From: DASQUK01 sp963756425
Lineage (GTDB): Bacteria > Actinomycetota > Acidimicrobiia > Acidimicrobiales > VFJN01
Length of the DNA stretch: 64,000 nucleotides
Direction of reading: 5' to 3'
NCBI GenBank assembly: GCA_963756425.1
Contig: CAVWNW010000019.1
Coordinates: 1 to 64,000 of the forward strand
A program made the translations under genes and the position numbers. The notes below the pieces were generated by a model. That model was not told the DNA's origin. It saw only the letters and a program-made list of their open reading frames with translations, and made no database searches. Of the stretch, positions 21,615 to 29,970 are shown in pieces (position 1 is the first letter of the stretch; each line of letters opens with the position of its first letter).

Positions 21615-22628
21615 CTACTTCTGGTTGGCGGCGCCGACGATCAGGGCGAGATCGACCAGGCGGTGGGAGTAGCCCCATTCGTTGTCATACCAGCCGAACA
21701 CCTTGACCAGGTTGTCGATGACCTGGGTGAGCTGGCTGTCGAAGGTGCAGCTCGCGGGCGATCCGACGATGTCGGTCGATACCAGCGGCGCGTCGGAGTA
21801 GTCGATCACCGCGGCCAGCCGGCCCGTGGTGGAGGCGGCCCTGAACGCCTCGTTGACCTCGTCGACCGACGCCTCGCGGGCCAACACGCCGGTGAAGTCG
21901 GTGAGGGAGCCGTCGGGCACCGGCACCCGGAGCGACTGCCCGTCGAGCCGGCCCTGCATAGCCTCGAGCACCAGCCCCGTCGCCCGGGCGGCACCCGTGC
22001 TGGTGGGCACGATGTTGATGGCGGCGGCGCGGGCGCGGCGCAGGTCGCGATGCGGCCCGTCCACCAGCATCTGATCGCCCGTGTACGCGTGGACCGTGGT
22101 CATCAATCCCCTCTCGACCCCGAAGGCGTCGTCCAGGACCTTGACCATCGGCACGAAGCAGTTGGTTGTGCACGAGGCGTTGGACACGACCTTGTGCTTG
22201 GCGGGATCGAACGTGTCCTCGTTGACCCCCGGCACGAACGTGGCGTCGGCACCCTTGGACGGGGCGGAGACGATGACGAAGGGCGCCCCTGCGTCGAGGT
22301 GCATGGCCGCCTGGTCACGGCTCGAGAAGATGCCGGTCGACTCGACGACGACGTCGACGCCGAGGTCGCCCCAGGGCAGCTCCTTGGGGTCGCGCTCCGC
22401 CAGCACCTTGAAGCTGTCCCCGCCGATCTTGATGCCGTCGTCCGCCACCTGGACGTCTTCGTCGTTCCGCCCGAACACGGAGTCGTAGCGGAGCAGGTGG
22501 GCCATCGTGTCGACCGAGCCGATGTCGTTGACGGCGACGATGTCGATGTCGGCGCCCATGCTCCGGGCCGCCCGGAAGAAGTTGCGGCCGATGCGGCCAA
22601 AGCCGTTGATCCCCACTCGGATGGACAT
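21615..22628 (-). CDS. gap: Glyceraldehyde-3-phosphate dehydrogenase, type I
   Basis: A 337-residue NAD-dependent enzyme. The nucleotide-binding start is VGINGFGRIGRNFFRA, the catalytic Cys is in SNASCTTNC near residue 155, the partner His follows in TTVHAYTGDQ, and the C-terminus has WYDNEWGYSHR. It is the first gene of gap-pgk-tpiA. The upstream 75 bp before a palindromic repeat contains imperfect CTGTCGTT repeats and must hold the promoter. In most actinobacteria whiA or a regulator precedes gap. Here a broken gene lies there. Confidence 0.96.
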   Translation of the reverse strand: MSIRVGINGFGRIGRNFFRAARSMGADIDIVAVNDIGSVDTMAHLLRYDSVFGRNDEDVQVADDGIKIGGDSFKVLAERDPKELPWGDLGVDVVVESTGIFSSRDQAAMHLDAGAPFVIVSAPSKGADATFVPGVNEDTFDPAKHKVVSNASCTTNCFVPMVKVLDDAFGVERGLMTTVHAYTGDQMLVDGPHRDLRRARAAAINIVPTSTGAARATGLVLEAMQGRLDGQSLRVPVPDGSLTDFTGVLAREASVDEVNEAFRAASTTGRLAAVIDYSDAPLVSTDIVGSPASCTFDSQLTQVIDNLVKVFGWYDNEWGYSHRLVDLALIVGAANQK

Positions 22629-22704
22629 CGGGACTGGACCTTTCTCGTCTCTGTCGTTTCTGTCGTTGCCGTCGTCAGCTTCGACCCTAGCCAGGAATCA
22701 CCAC

Positions 22705-22764
22705 CACCCGAACTTGCCGCAGTTAGCGACGCCATGGCAGCGCTAACTGCGGCAAGTTCGGGTG
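22705..22764. repeat. 60-bp palindromic repeat, copy 1 (arms a-a)
   Basis: A perfect 24-bp inverted repeat (outer part CACCCGAACTTGCCGC) around a 12-base centre containing CCATGG. Related copies are at 23211-23268 and 40964-41020. The adjacent pseudogene reads into it and takes its stop codon from one arm (22743-22745). Confidence 0.85.
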
Positions 22765-23182
22765 TGGAGCGTGCGACGCAGCCGCGCAAGCTCCGCGTCC
22801 GGGCGCAGGACGAGGTCGCCGTAGCGGATGCGCACGACCTCGAAGCCCTGGGCGCGCAGCCGCTCGTCGCGCTCTTCGTCGTGTCCTGGTCGAGCGGTCC
22901 GTCATGCCAGACGCCGTGGAGCCGCGCGGCCGACCGCCTCGCGACGACGGCGTCCGCCCCGGCATCGAACAATGCTGCTTGTAGCCGCGACTCCCAGGTC
23001 ACGGGGTGCCCGCGGACCCGGTAGATGCCGCGCTTGATCCGCAGCAGGCGACCCCTCGACTCGTGATGGCGGAGCGCCGGCAGGCCAATCCCCCGCTCCA
23101 GCGCCAGGCCGGTGGTCAGGACCCCGTGGTGCTGGTCGGCGATGGCGGCCAGCTCCTGCTCACCCGTCAAGGTCGTTTGCAT
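22743..23182 (-). pseudogene. Remnant of AbiEi-like / DUF559 protein
   Basis: The N-terminal frame (from ATG 23182) gives a winged-helix-like AbiEi antitoxin domain: ELAAIADQHHGVLT, RGRLLRIKRGIYRVRG, then AARLHGVW near residue 88. After about 22930 the sense shifts to another frame coding a DUF559 (Vsr-like nuclease fold) tail, RLRAQGFEVVRIRYGDLVL. Intact proteins of this type have well over 100 residues between the two parts. Here most of the middle is deleted and the frames do not join. It ends inside a palindromic repeat. It occupies the place where whiA is expected. Confidence 0.75.
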
Positions 23183-23210
23183 GATTTTAAGTCTATTTCA
23201 TACCAACCAA

Positions 23211-23268
23211 CCCCGAACTTGTCGTGGAAGGCGCTGCCATGGCAGCGCTAACTGCGGCAAGTTCGGGG
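23211..23268. repeat. 58-bp palindromic repeat, copy 2 (arms b-a)
   Basis: The outer arms CCCCGAACTTG pair with the right end, and a central perfect palindrome GCGCTGCCATGGCAGCGC spans 23231-23248. The right arm is nearly identical to copy 1, but the left arm carries the variant GTCGTGGAAG instead of GCCGCAGTTA. It lies between the pseudogene start and the yvcK stop. Confidence 0.85.
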
Positions 23269-23279
23269 AGGGTGGGCCG

Positions 23280-24215
23280 CTAGGGCAACAGCTCGGCCAG
23301 GACGGCGGCGAGCTTGGCGCTGTCGTGGGCCACGCCCGGGGGCCGGGCAACGTCGGCCCGCACCAGCTCCACGCCCGCGCCGAGCTCCCGGAGGCCGCCC
23401 AGTGGCAGGCCGCCCGCCTGGGTCACCACAACCTCCGGTGCGATGCCATGCCGCCGCAGCGCCGCAACATGGTCGGCGACGTCGTAGCCGAAGGTCTCGG
23501 TCCCCTCCGCCCGCAGGTTGCACACGTAGACCACGCGGCCCCGGCTGTCGGCGATGCCGCGGCGCACCTCGTCGACCACCGCCGCGGCCAGCACGGACGT
23601 GTACAGCGACCCCGGCCCGAGCACGATCTGGTCGGCGTCGACCAGGGCCTCGACCGCGGCCGCGGGAGCGCGCGCCCCGGCCGGCTCCACGGCGACCAGG
23701 TCGATGCCGCCGGCGCGCGATATCGCCACCTGCCCGGTCAGCTCGCCGCCCGGGACGCCGGTGACGGTGGCGCGCAGGACGACCGGCTCGACGGTGGCGG
23801 GCAACACCCGCGCCACGTCGGGATCGAGGCCCACGAGTCGCGACGCCTCGTCCACGGCGGCGACGAAGTCGCCGGTGACCGCGGCCAGCCCCGCCAGCAG
23901 GAGGTTGCCGAGGGCGTGGCCCGCGACGTCGGTGCCCTCGAAGCGGAACTCGAGGGCGTCGACGAGGGGCGTCGGTGCTCCGCCGGGACGGTCCCCGGGA
24001 TCGGCACCCGGATCGTCACCGGCCATGGCCACCAGGCAATGCCGCACGTCGCCCGGGGCCGGCAGCGCCATGGCGTCGCGCAGCCTCCCGGTGGACCCGC
24101 CGTCGTCGGCCGTCGCCACCACGGCGGTGATGCGCCCGGCGTAGCGCCGGACCGCACGGATCGTCGCCGCCAGACCGTGCCCGCCTCCCACGGCCACGAC
24201 GTGCGGCTTCAGCAC
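23280..24215 (-). CDS. yvcK: Gluconeogenesis factor family protein YvcK (CofD-like fold)
   Basis: A 311-residue member of the YvcK/GlmR family, UDP-sugar-binding regulators of cell-wall precursor supply. Family motifs: VVAVGGGHGLAATIRA at the N-terminus, VVATADDGGSTGRLR near 33, GNLLLAGL near 103 and GPGSLYTSVL near 198. It follows rapZ by 6 bp, the usual pair. In most Gram-positives whiA comes next, but here the next items are a palindromic repeat and a broken gene. Confidence 0.9.
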   Translation of the reverse strand: MLKPHVVAVGGGHGLAATIRAVRRYAGRITAVVATADDGGSTGRLRDAMALPAPGDVRHCLVAMAGDDPGADPGDRPGGAPTPLVDALEFRFEGTDVAGHALGNLLLAGLAAVTGDFVAAVDEASRLVGLDPDVARVLPATVEPVVLRATVTGVPGGELTGQVAISRAGGIDLVAVEPAGARAPAAAVEALVDADQIVLGPGSLYTSVLAAAVVDEVRRGIADSRGRVVYVCNLRAEGTETFGYDVADHVAALRRHGIAPEVVVTQAGGLPLGGLRELGAGVELVRADVARPPGVAHDSAKLAAVLAELLP

Positions 24216-24221
24216 GGTGCC

Positions 24222-25082
24222 CTACTTGCCGATGTCACGATGCAGGACACCCGCGGGCATGCCGTGCTTGCGCAACAGGCGCGCCACCTCCTCGGCGATG
24301 GTCACCGAACGGTGGCGGCCGCCGGTGCACCCCAGCGCGATGGTCAGGTACGCCTTGCCCTCGGCCACGTACGCCGGCAGCAGCTGCACGAGCATGCCCT
24401 CCAGGTTCGCCAGGAACTCCTGGGCGACCGGCTGCTCGAGGACGTAGCCGCGCACCCGTTCGTCGAGCCCGGTGAGCGGGCGGAGCTCGTCGACCCAGTG
24501 CGGATTGGGCAGGAACCGGCAGTCGATCACCATGTCGGCGTCCAGCGGCAGCCCGTGCTTGTACCCGAACGACAGGACGGTCGTCTGCATGGTGGGCTCC
24601 GCCGCTTCGGCGGAGAACAGGCCCTGCACCCGCTGCCGCAGCTCGTGCACGTTGAGGTCGCTGGTGTCGACCACCACGTCGGCCTCGGCCCGGACCGGGT
24701 CGAGCAGCTCGCGTTCGCGCTCGATCGCCGCCACCAGATGCTCCTGCGTCCCGCCGCCCGAGAGCGGATGGCGGCGCCGCGTGCTCTCGTAGCGGCGCAC
24801 CAGCGTGTCGGTGGCGGCGTCGAGGAACACGATGCGCACCCGGGCGCCGGCCGACCGGAGCCAGGCCAGCATCGGCAGCACCTCGTCCTGGTAGGCGCCG
24901 GTGACGACCACGAGCGCGATCCGTTGCACCTGCGACCCGGGTGCCTGCACCAGCTCCGCGACCTTCGGCGCGAGCTGTGGCGGCAGGTTGTCGATGACGA
25001 ACCAGCCGAGGTCCTCGATGGCGTCGGCCGCGAGGCTGCGACCGGCGCCCGACAGTCCCGTGATCACGACGAAGTCGCTCAT
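24222..25082 (-). CDS. rapZ: RNase adapter protein RapZ family
   Basis: A 286-residue nucleotide-binding protein. The P-loop reads TGLSGAGRSLAA near residues 8-19, with Arg in place of the usual P-loop Lys, a form I associate with actinobacterial homologues. VIDNLPPQL, VVDTSDLNVHELR and the C-terminal domain with GCTGGRHRSV are typical. In Proteobacteria RapZ steers RNase E to GlmZ. Its role in actinobacteria is not settled. The ATG at 25082 is 58 bp from a divergent gene, so the rapZ-yvcK promoter lies there. Confidence 0.92.
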   Translation of the reverse strand: MSDFVVITGLSGAGRSLAADAIEDLGWFVIDNLPPQLAPKVAELVQAPGSQVQRIALVVVTGAYQDEVLPMLAWLRSAGARVRIVFLDAATDTLVRRYESTRRRHPLSGGGTQEHLVAAIERERELLDPVRAEADVVVDTSDLNVHELRQRVQGLFSAEAAEPTMQTTVLSFGYKHGLPLDADMVIDCRFLPNPHWVDELRPLTGLDERVRGYVLEQPVAQEFLANLEGMLVQLLPAYVAEGKAYLTIALGCTGGRHRSVTIAEEVARLLRKHGMPAGVLHRDIGK

Positions 25083-25140
25083 TCCGGAACTGAAGGATAT
25101 TGGCGGATGCCACGGCATCCGGGCCTGCGAGCATGCGGCG

Positions 25141-25908
25141 ATGCTCCCGAGCACGCTCACCACGTCCGACCACATCGAGCTCCTGGGTGTCGAGGCCGTC
25201 AGGTTCGCGTCCTCGCTGACCGACGCCGACCTGGACGCCACGGTGGTCACCTGCCCGGACTGGACCGTGCGCGACCTGGTGTCGCACGTCGGCGGGCTGC
25301 ACCGGTGGTCGACCGAGCTGGTGGCGAACGGCATCCTGGCCGAGACGTGGCGGTCGTCGCTGCCGCTCGACTACCCCGACGACACCGCCCCGCTGGAAGC
25401 CTGGTGCGAGTGGCTGACGACCGGGGCCGCCGACGCGTGCCGGACGTTCGCCACCGCCGAACCGGCGGCCCGCGTCTGGGCGTGGGGCGCCGACCAGCAC
25501 GCGCGCTTCTGGCCGCGACGCATGCTGTTCGAGACCGCCATCCACCGCCTCGACCTCGACCTCACCCTGGGACGGAAGGCTGACCTGCCGGTGGGCGTGG
25601 CGGTCGAGGGCATCGACGAGCAGCTGGAGAACCTGCCGTTCGTGGCCCGCTGGAACGACGAGGTCGGGAGGCTGCGCGGAGCCGGCGAGACACTTGGATT
25701 CGCCGCCACCAATGCGGACGCGTCCTGGCGGGTTCGCCTGGAGCCCGACGGCTGGTGGTGGGACCGAGGGACGGACGGCGGCGACGTCGTCGCCGAGGCC
25801 GGGGCCGTGGACCTGCTGCTGCTCCTGGTCGGACGCCCCGTTGCCGACCTGGCGGTCCGCGGCGACCGGGCCCTGCTCGACCGGTGGCTGGCGGCGACTG
25901 TGTTCTAG
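25141..25908 (+). CDS. Maleylpyruvate-isomerase / mycothiol-dependent enzyme family protein
   Basis: A 255-residue protein of the DinB/MDMPI superfamily. The N-terminal helical bundle has CPDWTVRDLVSHVGGLHRW near residues 37-56, with the first metal-ligand His in SHV. MLFETAIHRLDLD near 132-144 supplies the second metal-site residues, and an MDMPI C-terminal domain follows. These proteins use mycothiol as cofactor in isomerisation or conjugation. The substrate cannot be told from sequence. It is inserted divergently between rapZ and a methyltransferase whose stop codon lies 6 bp beyond its own. Confidence 0.85.
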   Translation: MLPSTLTTSDHIELLGVEAVRFASSLTDADLDATVVTCPDWTVRDLVSHVGGLHRWSTELVANGILAETWRSSLPLDYPDDTAPLEAWCEWLTTGAADACRTFATAEPAARVWAWGADQHARFWPRRMLFETAIHRLDLDLTLGRKADLPVGVAVEGIDEQLENLPFVARWNDEVGRLRGAGETLGFAATNADASWRVRLEPDGWWWDRGTDGGDVVAEAGAVDLLLLLVGRPVADLAVRGDRALLDRWLAATVF

Positions 25909-25913
25909 GTGTT

Positions 25914-26693
25914 CTAGGCGCCCTCGGCCCGGCGGCCCTCCGCCCGCAGCAGCAGGAGGCGGGGGATGGTGGCGGCGCCCGCGTACTCGGGTGCCAGGGC
26001 GACGAACCCGGGCGGTGGCGCCGGCTCCTCCATGTGGGCGACGAGCAGGCCGCGGTCGGCCAGCCCGTTCACGTAGCGGCTGAGCGGCCGGTGGACGAAG
26101 GGCAGTCGGACGCCGGCCTCGACCTCCTCCAGCGACTCGTCCTCTTCCAGGTAGGGGCCGACGCGCCAGTACTGCTCGGGCGGATCGAGCACGCGGTCGT
26201 CGATCCAGCCGCTTCCCGGCGTCTGGAAGAGGGGGTGGTTGAGGAACAGCACCAGCCGCCCACCCGGGCGCAGCACGCGGGCGATCTCGTCGAACGTCGA
26301 GTCCAGGTCGACCACGTGCTCCAGCACCAGGCAGACCACCACGGCATCGAAGTCGCCCGAACCGAACGGCAGGGCGCCGCCCGTCCCGCGGACGTAGGCC
26401 ACTCCCCCGCCCCGCCGGACGGCCTCGGCCAGCTGGGCGGCGGCCGGGTCGAGGCCCACGACCCGCGCGGCGCCACCGGCCACCGCCAGCCGCGCCACCT
26501 GGCCCTCGCCGCAGCCCAGGTCGAGCACACGGGCGGCGCCGGCAAGGTGCTCGGCCGCCAGCGGCAGGATCTGCTCGACGTACTCGACGTCGGCGCCGTT
26601 GGTGAACTCCCGCTGCCACCAGCCGGCGTGGCGCTCCCAGACGTCGGAGATGTCGTGTTCCGCCTCCGGTCTTTGAAGGTTCTTCGGGGTCAT
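25914..26693 (-). CDS. Class I SAM-dependent methyltransferase
   Basis: A 259-residue methyltransferase. Motif I is RVLDLGCGEGQVA near residue 55, the post-I acidic residue is in VVGLDPA, and motif II/III is FDAVVVCLVLEHVVD near 115. The substrate is unknown. The ATG at 26693 lies inside a 43-bp palindromic repeat, and the first residues MTPKNLQRPE are encoded by it. Conserved sequence (HDISDVWERHAGWW) begins only at residue 13. It sits 15 bp beyond the uvrC stop, which is also in the repeat. Confidence 0.85.
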   Translation of the reverse strand: MTPKNLQRPEAEHDISDVWERHAGWWQREFTNGADVEYVEQILPLAAEHLAGAARVLDLGCGEGQVARLAVAGGAARVVGLDPAAAQLAEAVRRGGGVAYVRGTGGALPFGSGDFDAVVVCLVLEHVVDLDSTFDEIARVLRPGGRLVLFLNHPLFQTPGSGWIDDRVLDPPEQYWRVGPYLEEDESLEEVEAGVRLPFVHRPLSRYVNGLADRGLLVAHMEEPAPPPGFVALAPEYAGAATIPRLLLLRAEGRRAEGA

Positions 26694-26713
26694 GGCCCGT
26701 TTTCCCTTCAAAG
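26671..26713. repeat. 43-bp palindromic element, copy 2 (spans uvrC stop and next start)
   Basis: It has the same 43-bp length and CTTTGAAG / CTTCAAAG ends as the copies at 8113 and 45374. On the minus strand the uvrC stop TGA is formed by its first arm. A purine-rich GAAGGGAAAA, usable as a ribosome-binding site, and the ATG of the methyltransferase lie in its interior. Confidence 0.85.
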
Positions 26714-28588
26714 ACGGGAGGGGGTCCTGCCGGACGAGGGGTGGATCTTGTCGTAGACGGCGTCGGCCACGTCGTCGGGTAGCCACGACAGGGCCCGCAG
26801 ATCCTCGCGGGACGCCCGCTTCACGGCGTTGACCCCGCCCAGCTCCTTGGTCATCCGCTTGCGACGGGCCGGGCCCAGGCCCTTGACGTCGTCGAGGAGC
26901 GAGCGCGTCATCCGCTTGCCGCGCAGCTGGCGGTGGTAGGTGATGGCGAAGCGGTGGGCCTCGTCCCGGATGCGCTGGAGCAGGTACAGCGCCTCCGAGC
27001 CCCGCGGGACCCGGACGGCGTCGGGCGAGCCCGGCAGGTAGACCTCCTCGAAGCGCTTGGCCAGCGCCGCCACCGGGATCTCCTCGTCGAGCCCCAGGTC
27101 CTCGAGGACCCGCACCGCCACGTTGAGCTGGCCCTTGCCGCCGTCCACCAGCAGCAGCTGCGGCGGGTAGCTGAACTTGCCGGTGCGCTCGCTCACCGGG
27201 AGCGCCCGGTCGTCGATGTAGGCGGACAGGCGGCGGGTGAGCACCTCCTCCATGGCGGCGAAGTCGTCGTTGCCGGGCACGGTGCGCACGCGGAACCGGC
27301 GGTAGTCGGACTTCTTCGGGAGTGCGTCCTCCATCACCACCATCGAACCGACGTAGTCGGTGCCCTGGATGTGGCTCATGTCGTAGCACTCGATGCGAAG
27401 CGGGGCGTCGGGCAGCCCGAGCGCGTCCTGCAGTTCGTTGAGCGCCCGGGCGCGGGCGTTGTGGTCGCTGGCCCGCCGCAGGCGATGGCGGGTGAACTCT
27501 TCGCTGGCGTTGCGGGTCACGGTCGCCTGCAGCTCCCGCTTGGCGCCGCGCTGCGGCACGCGCACCTCGACCCGCGAGCCCCGGAGCTGCGTCAGCCAGT
27601 CCTGGTAGAGCTGGGGATCGTCGGGTGCGGTGGGCACCAGGACCGCCCTCGGCACCCCCAGAGGCGGGTCGTCATAGAGGTGGGCCAGGATGTCGCCCAC
27701 CATCTCCCCGGGGCTGACGTCCTCGACCTTGTCGAGGACGAAGCCCTTGCGCCCCACCACGCGTCCCCGCCGCACGAAGAACGCCTGGACCGCCGCCTCG
27801 AGGTCGTCCCCGGCGATGCCGATCACGTCGAGGTCCTCGTTCCGGTCGGCCACCATCTGCTGGCGCTCAATGGCCTTGCGTACGCTCGTCAGCCGGTCCC
27901 GCACCCGGGCGGCGCGCTCGTACTCGAGGTTGTCCGCTGCCGACCGCATCTGGTCCTCGAGCCGGCGGACGATCGTGTCGGTCTCGCCGTCGAGGAAGTC
28001 GAGCAGCTCGCCGACCAACCCGTCGTACGTCTCGTGGTCGACCTCACCCACGCAGGGCCCGCTGCACTTCTCGATGTGGAACAGCAGGCACGGCCGGCCG
28101 AGCCGGTGGTGGCGGTTGAACTTGTTGTCGCTGCAGGTGCGTAACGGGAACGTGCGGAGCAGCAGGTCGAGGGTCTCGCGTATGGCGTAGGCGTGGCCGT
28201 ACGGGCCGAAGTACCGCACGCCTTTGCGCTTGCGGCCCCGCATCACGGTGGGCCGGGGCCACTCGTCGGAGACCGTCACCGCCAGGAACGGGTAGCTCTT
28301 GTCGTCGCGGAGCCTGATGTTGAAGCGCGGCCGGTGCTGCTTGATCAGGCTGTTCTCGAGCAGGAGGGCGTCGACCTCGTTGCGGACCTGGATCCATTCG
28401 ACGGTCTCGGCGCTGGCAACCATGGCGGCCGTCCGGGGCGGCAGGCTGCGGGGGTCGCCGAAGTAGTTCGCCAGCCGGGAACGGAGCGAGCGCGCCTTGC
28501 CGACGTAGATGACGCGTCCCTCCCGGTCCTTGAACTGGTAGGACCCGGGGGTGTCGGGGATCGTGCCGGCGGGCGGACGCTGGACCAC
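26708..28588 (-). CDS. uvrC: Excinuclease ABC subunit C
   Basis: A 626-residue dual-incision nuclease of nucleotide excision repair. It has an N-terminal GIY-YIG domain (GSYQFKDREGRVIYVGKARSLR at about 14-35), a central UVR motif (EYERAARVRDRL) and the RNase-H-like domain with CYDMSHIQG and LLLVDGGKGQL. C-terminal helix-hairpin-helix motifs contain LDDVKGLGPARRKRM. GTG 28588 (VVQRPPAGTIPDTPG) fits family starts. The last residues and stop codon are formed by a 43-bp repeat. uvrA and uvrB lie 6-11 kb upstream on the same strand. Confidence 0.94.
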   Translation of the reverse strand: MVQRPPAGTIPDTPGSYQFKDREGRVIYVGKARSLRSRLANYFGDPRSLPPRTAAMVASAETVEWIQVRNEVDALLLENSLIKQHRPRFNIRLRDDKSYPFLAVTVSDEWPRPTVMRGRKRKGVRYFGPYGHAYAIRETLDLLLRTFPLRTCSDNKFNRHHRLGRPCLLFHIEKCSGPCVGEVDHETYDGLVGELLDFLDGETDTIVRRLEDQMRSAADNLEYERAARVRDRLTSVRKAIERQQMVADRNEDLDVIGIAGDDLEAAVQAFFVRRGRVVGRKGFVLDKVEDVSPGEMVGDILAHLYDDPPLGVPRAVLVPTAPDDPQLYQDWLTQLRGSRVEVRVPQRGAKRELQATVTRNASEEFTRHRLRRASDHNARARALNELQDALGLPDAPLRIECYDMSHIQGTDYVGSMVVMEDALPKKSDYRRFRVRTVPGNDDFAAMEEVLTRRLSAYIDDRALPVSERTGKFSYPPQLLLVDGGKGQLNVAVRVLEDLGLDEEIPVAALAKRFEEVYLPGSPDAVRVPRGSEALYLLQRIRDEAHRFAITYHRQLRGKRMTRSLLDDVKGLGPARRKRMTKELGGVNAVKRASREDLRALSWLPDDVADAVYDKIHPSSGRTPSRL

Positions 28589-28829
28589 GCGATCGAGGGT
28601 AGAGCCGTTCCCGGCCGATGGCGGGGACGACCAACGGGTACCGGCGTCTGAGCCGGCCGAATCCGCGATCCGTGCAGCCGGATCCGGCCACCAGCTCGTA
28701 AACTGCGATTCAAGCCGGCCCGGAATTCCGGCTGCATATCGACTCCGGGGACGACATCCCCGTGGGTGAGGCGACCGGGCTGTCCCCACCGTCCGCCAAC
28801 CGGAGTCACCTCGACGGAGGTTCCATCAC

Positions 28830-29957
28830 ATGCTTCGGCTCCAGACCCCGCTCGACGAGCGGTACACGGCGGCGCCGGCGGATGAGCTCGCCAGCCGGAT
28901 CGGCGCGGCCAAGGCCGCGCTCGGCGAACGACTCTTCATCCTCGGCCACCACTACCAGCGTGACGAGATCATCCGCTGGGCTGACGCCCGGGGCGACTCG
29001 TACCGGCTCTCCGTGCTGGCCCAGCAGCGGCCGGAGGCGTCCTACATCGTGTTCTGCGGCGTGCACTTCATGGCGGAGTCGGCCGACGTCCTGACGGCCG
29101 ACGACCAGACCGTGATCCTCCCCGACCTCAACGCCGGATGCTCGATGGCCGACATGGCCGACATCGACGAGGTGGAGGAGGCCTGGGACGCGCTGTCGCG
29201 CGTCACCGACGTCGATCGGATGGTGCCGATCACATACATGAACAGCTCGGCGGCCATCAAGGCCTTCGTTGGCCGCCACGGCGGCGCGGTGTGCACGTCC
29301 ACGAACGCCCGTGCGGTCCTGGAGTGGGCGCTCGGGGGGCAGGGTGACCAGGTGCTGTTCTTCCCGGACCAGCACCTCGGCCGCAACACCGGCATCGCCA
29401 TGGGATACCGGCTCGACGACATGCGGGTCTGGGATCCGCGGCGCGACCTGGGCGGCCTCACCGAGCAGGACTGCAAGGAGTCGACGTTGCTGCTGTGGCG
29501 GGGCCACTGCTCGATCCACCAGCGGTTCCGCCCCGAGCACGTCGAGGCATTCCGGGCCGAGCACCCCGACGGCATCGTGGTCGTGCACCCCGAGTGCCCT
29601 TACGAGACCGTGGCCCTGGCGGATCAGGTGGGGTCGACCGACTACATCATCCGGGCGCTGGCCGACGCGCCCCCTGGATCCACGATCGCCGTGGGCACCG
29701 AGGTCCACCTCACCAACCGCCTGGCGCACGAGCATCCAGACAAGACCGTGGTCTCGCTCGACCCCATCATCTGCCCGTGCTCGACCATGAACCGCATCGA
29801 CGAGCCCCACCTGGCATGGGTGCTCGACGAGCTGGTCGCAGGCCGGGTGGTCAACCCCATCCGGGTCGACGCCGACACCGCCGAATGGGCCGGGGTGGCG
29901 CTCCAGCGCATGCTCGACATCACCGCGGGGCGCCAAGGGCAGGGGGCAACCGACTGA
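28830..29957 (+). CDS. nadA: Quinolinate synthase A
   Basis: A 375-residue [4Fe-4S] enzyme condensing iminoaspartate with dihydroxyacetone phosphate in NAD synthesis. ILGHHYQRDEI near 36 binds substrate, and cluster Cys residues lie in IVFCGVHFMAES, HPECPYE and PIICPCSTMNR. MNSSAAIKAF near 134 is conserved. No nadB or nadC adjoins it. GGAGG is 9 bases before the ATG. The 240-bp region to divergent uvrC must hold both promoters. I see no recognisable riboswitch there. Confidence 0.94.
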   Translation: MLRLQTPLDERYTAAPADELASRIGAAKAALGERLFILGHHYQRDEIIRWADARGDSYRLSVLAQQRPEASYIVFCGVHFMAESADVLTADDQTVILPDLNAGCSMADMADIDEVEEAWDALSRVTDVDRMVPITYMNSSAAIKAFVGRHGGAVCTSTNARAVLEWALGGQGDQVLFFPDQHLGRNTGIAMGYRLDDMRVWDPRRDLGGLTEQDCKESTLLLWRGHCSIHQRFRPEHVEAFRAEHPDGIVVVHPECPYETVALADQVGSTDYIIRALADAPPGSTIAVGTEVHLTNRLAHEHPDKTVVSLDPIICPCSTMNRIDEPHLAWVLDELVAGRVVNPIRVDADTAEWAGVALQRMLDITAGRQGQGATD

Positions 29958-29970
29958 CATACTCGCCGGC

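Noticed and set aside
22705..23268. The two palindromes and the sequence between them as a CRISPR or transposon
   Set aside because: Only two repeats with a degraded gene between, no regular spacers, and no transposase is seen.
25914..27389. A longer protein reading from the uvrC region into the methyltransferase
   Set aside because: The part upstream of 26693 is a shadow of uvrC. Methyltransferase sequence begins only after the repeat.
28589..28829. A riboswitch before nadA
   Set aside because: No conserved core for known NAD, thiamine or cobalamin types could be found by eye.
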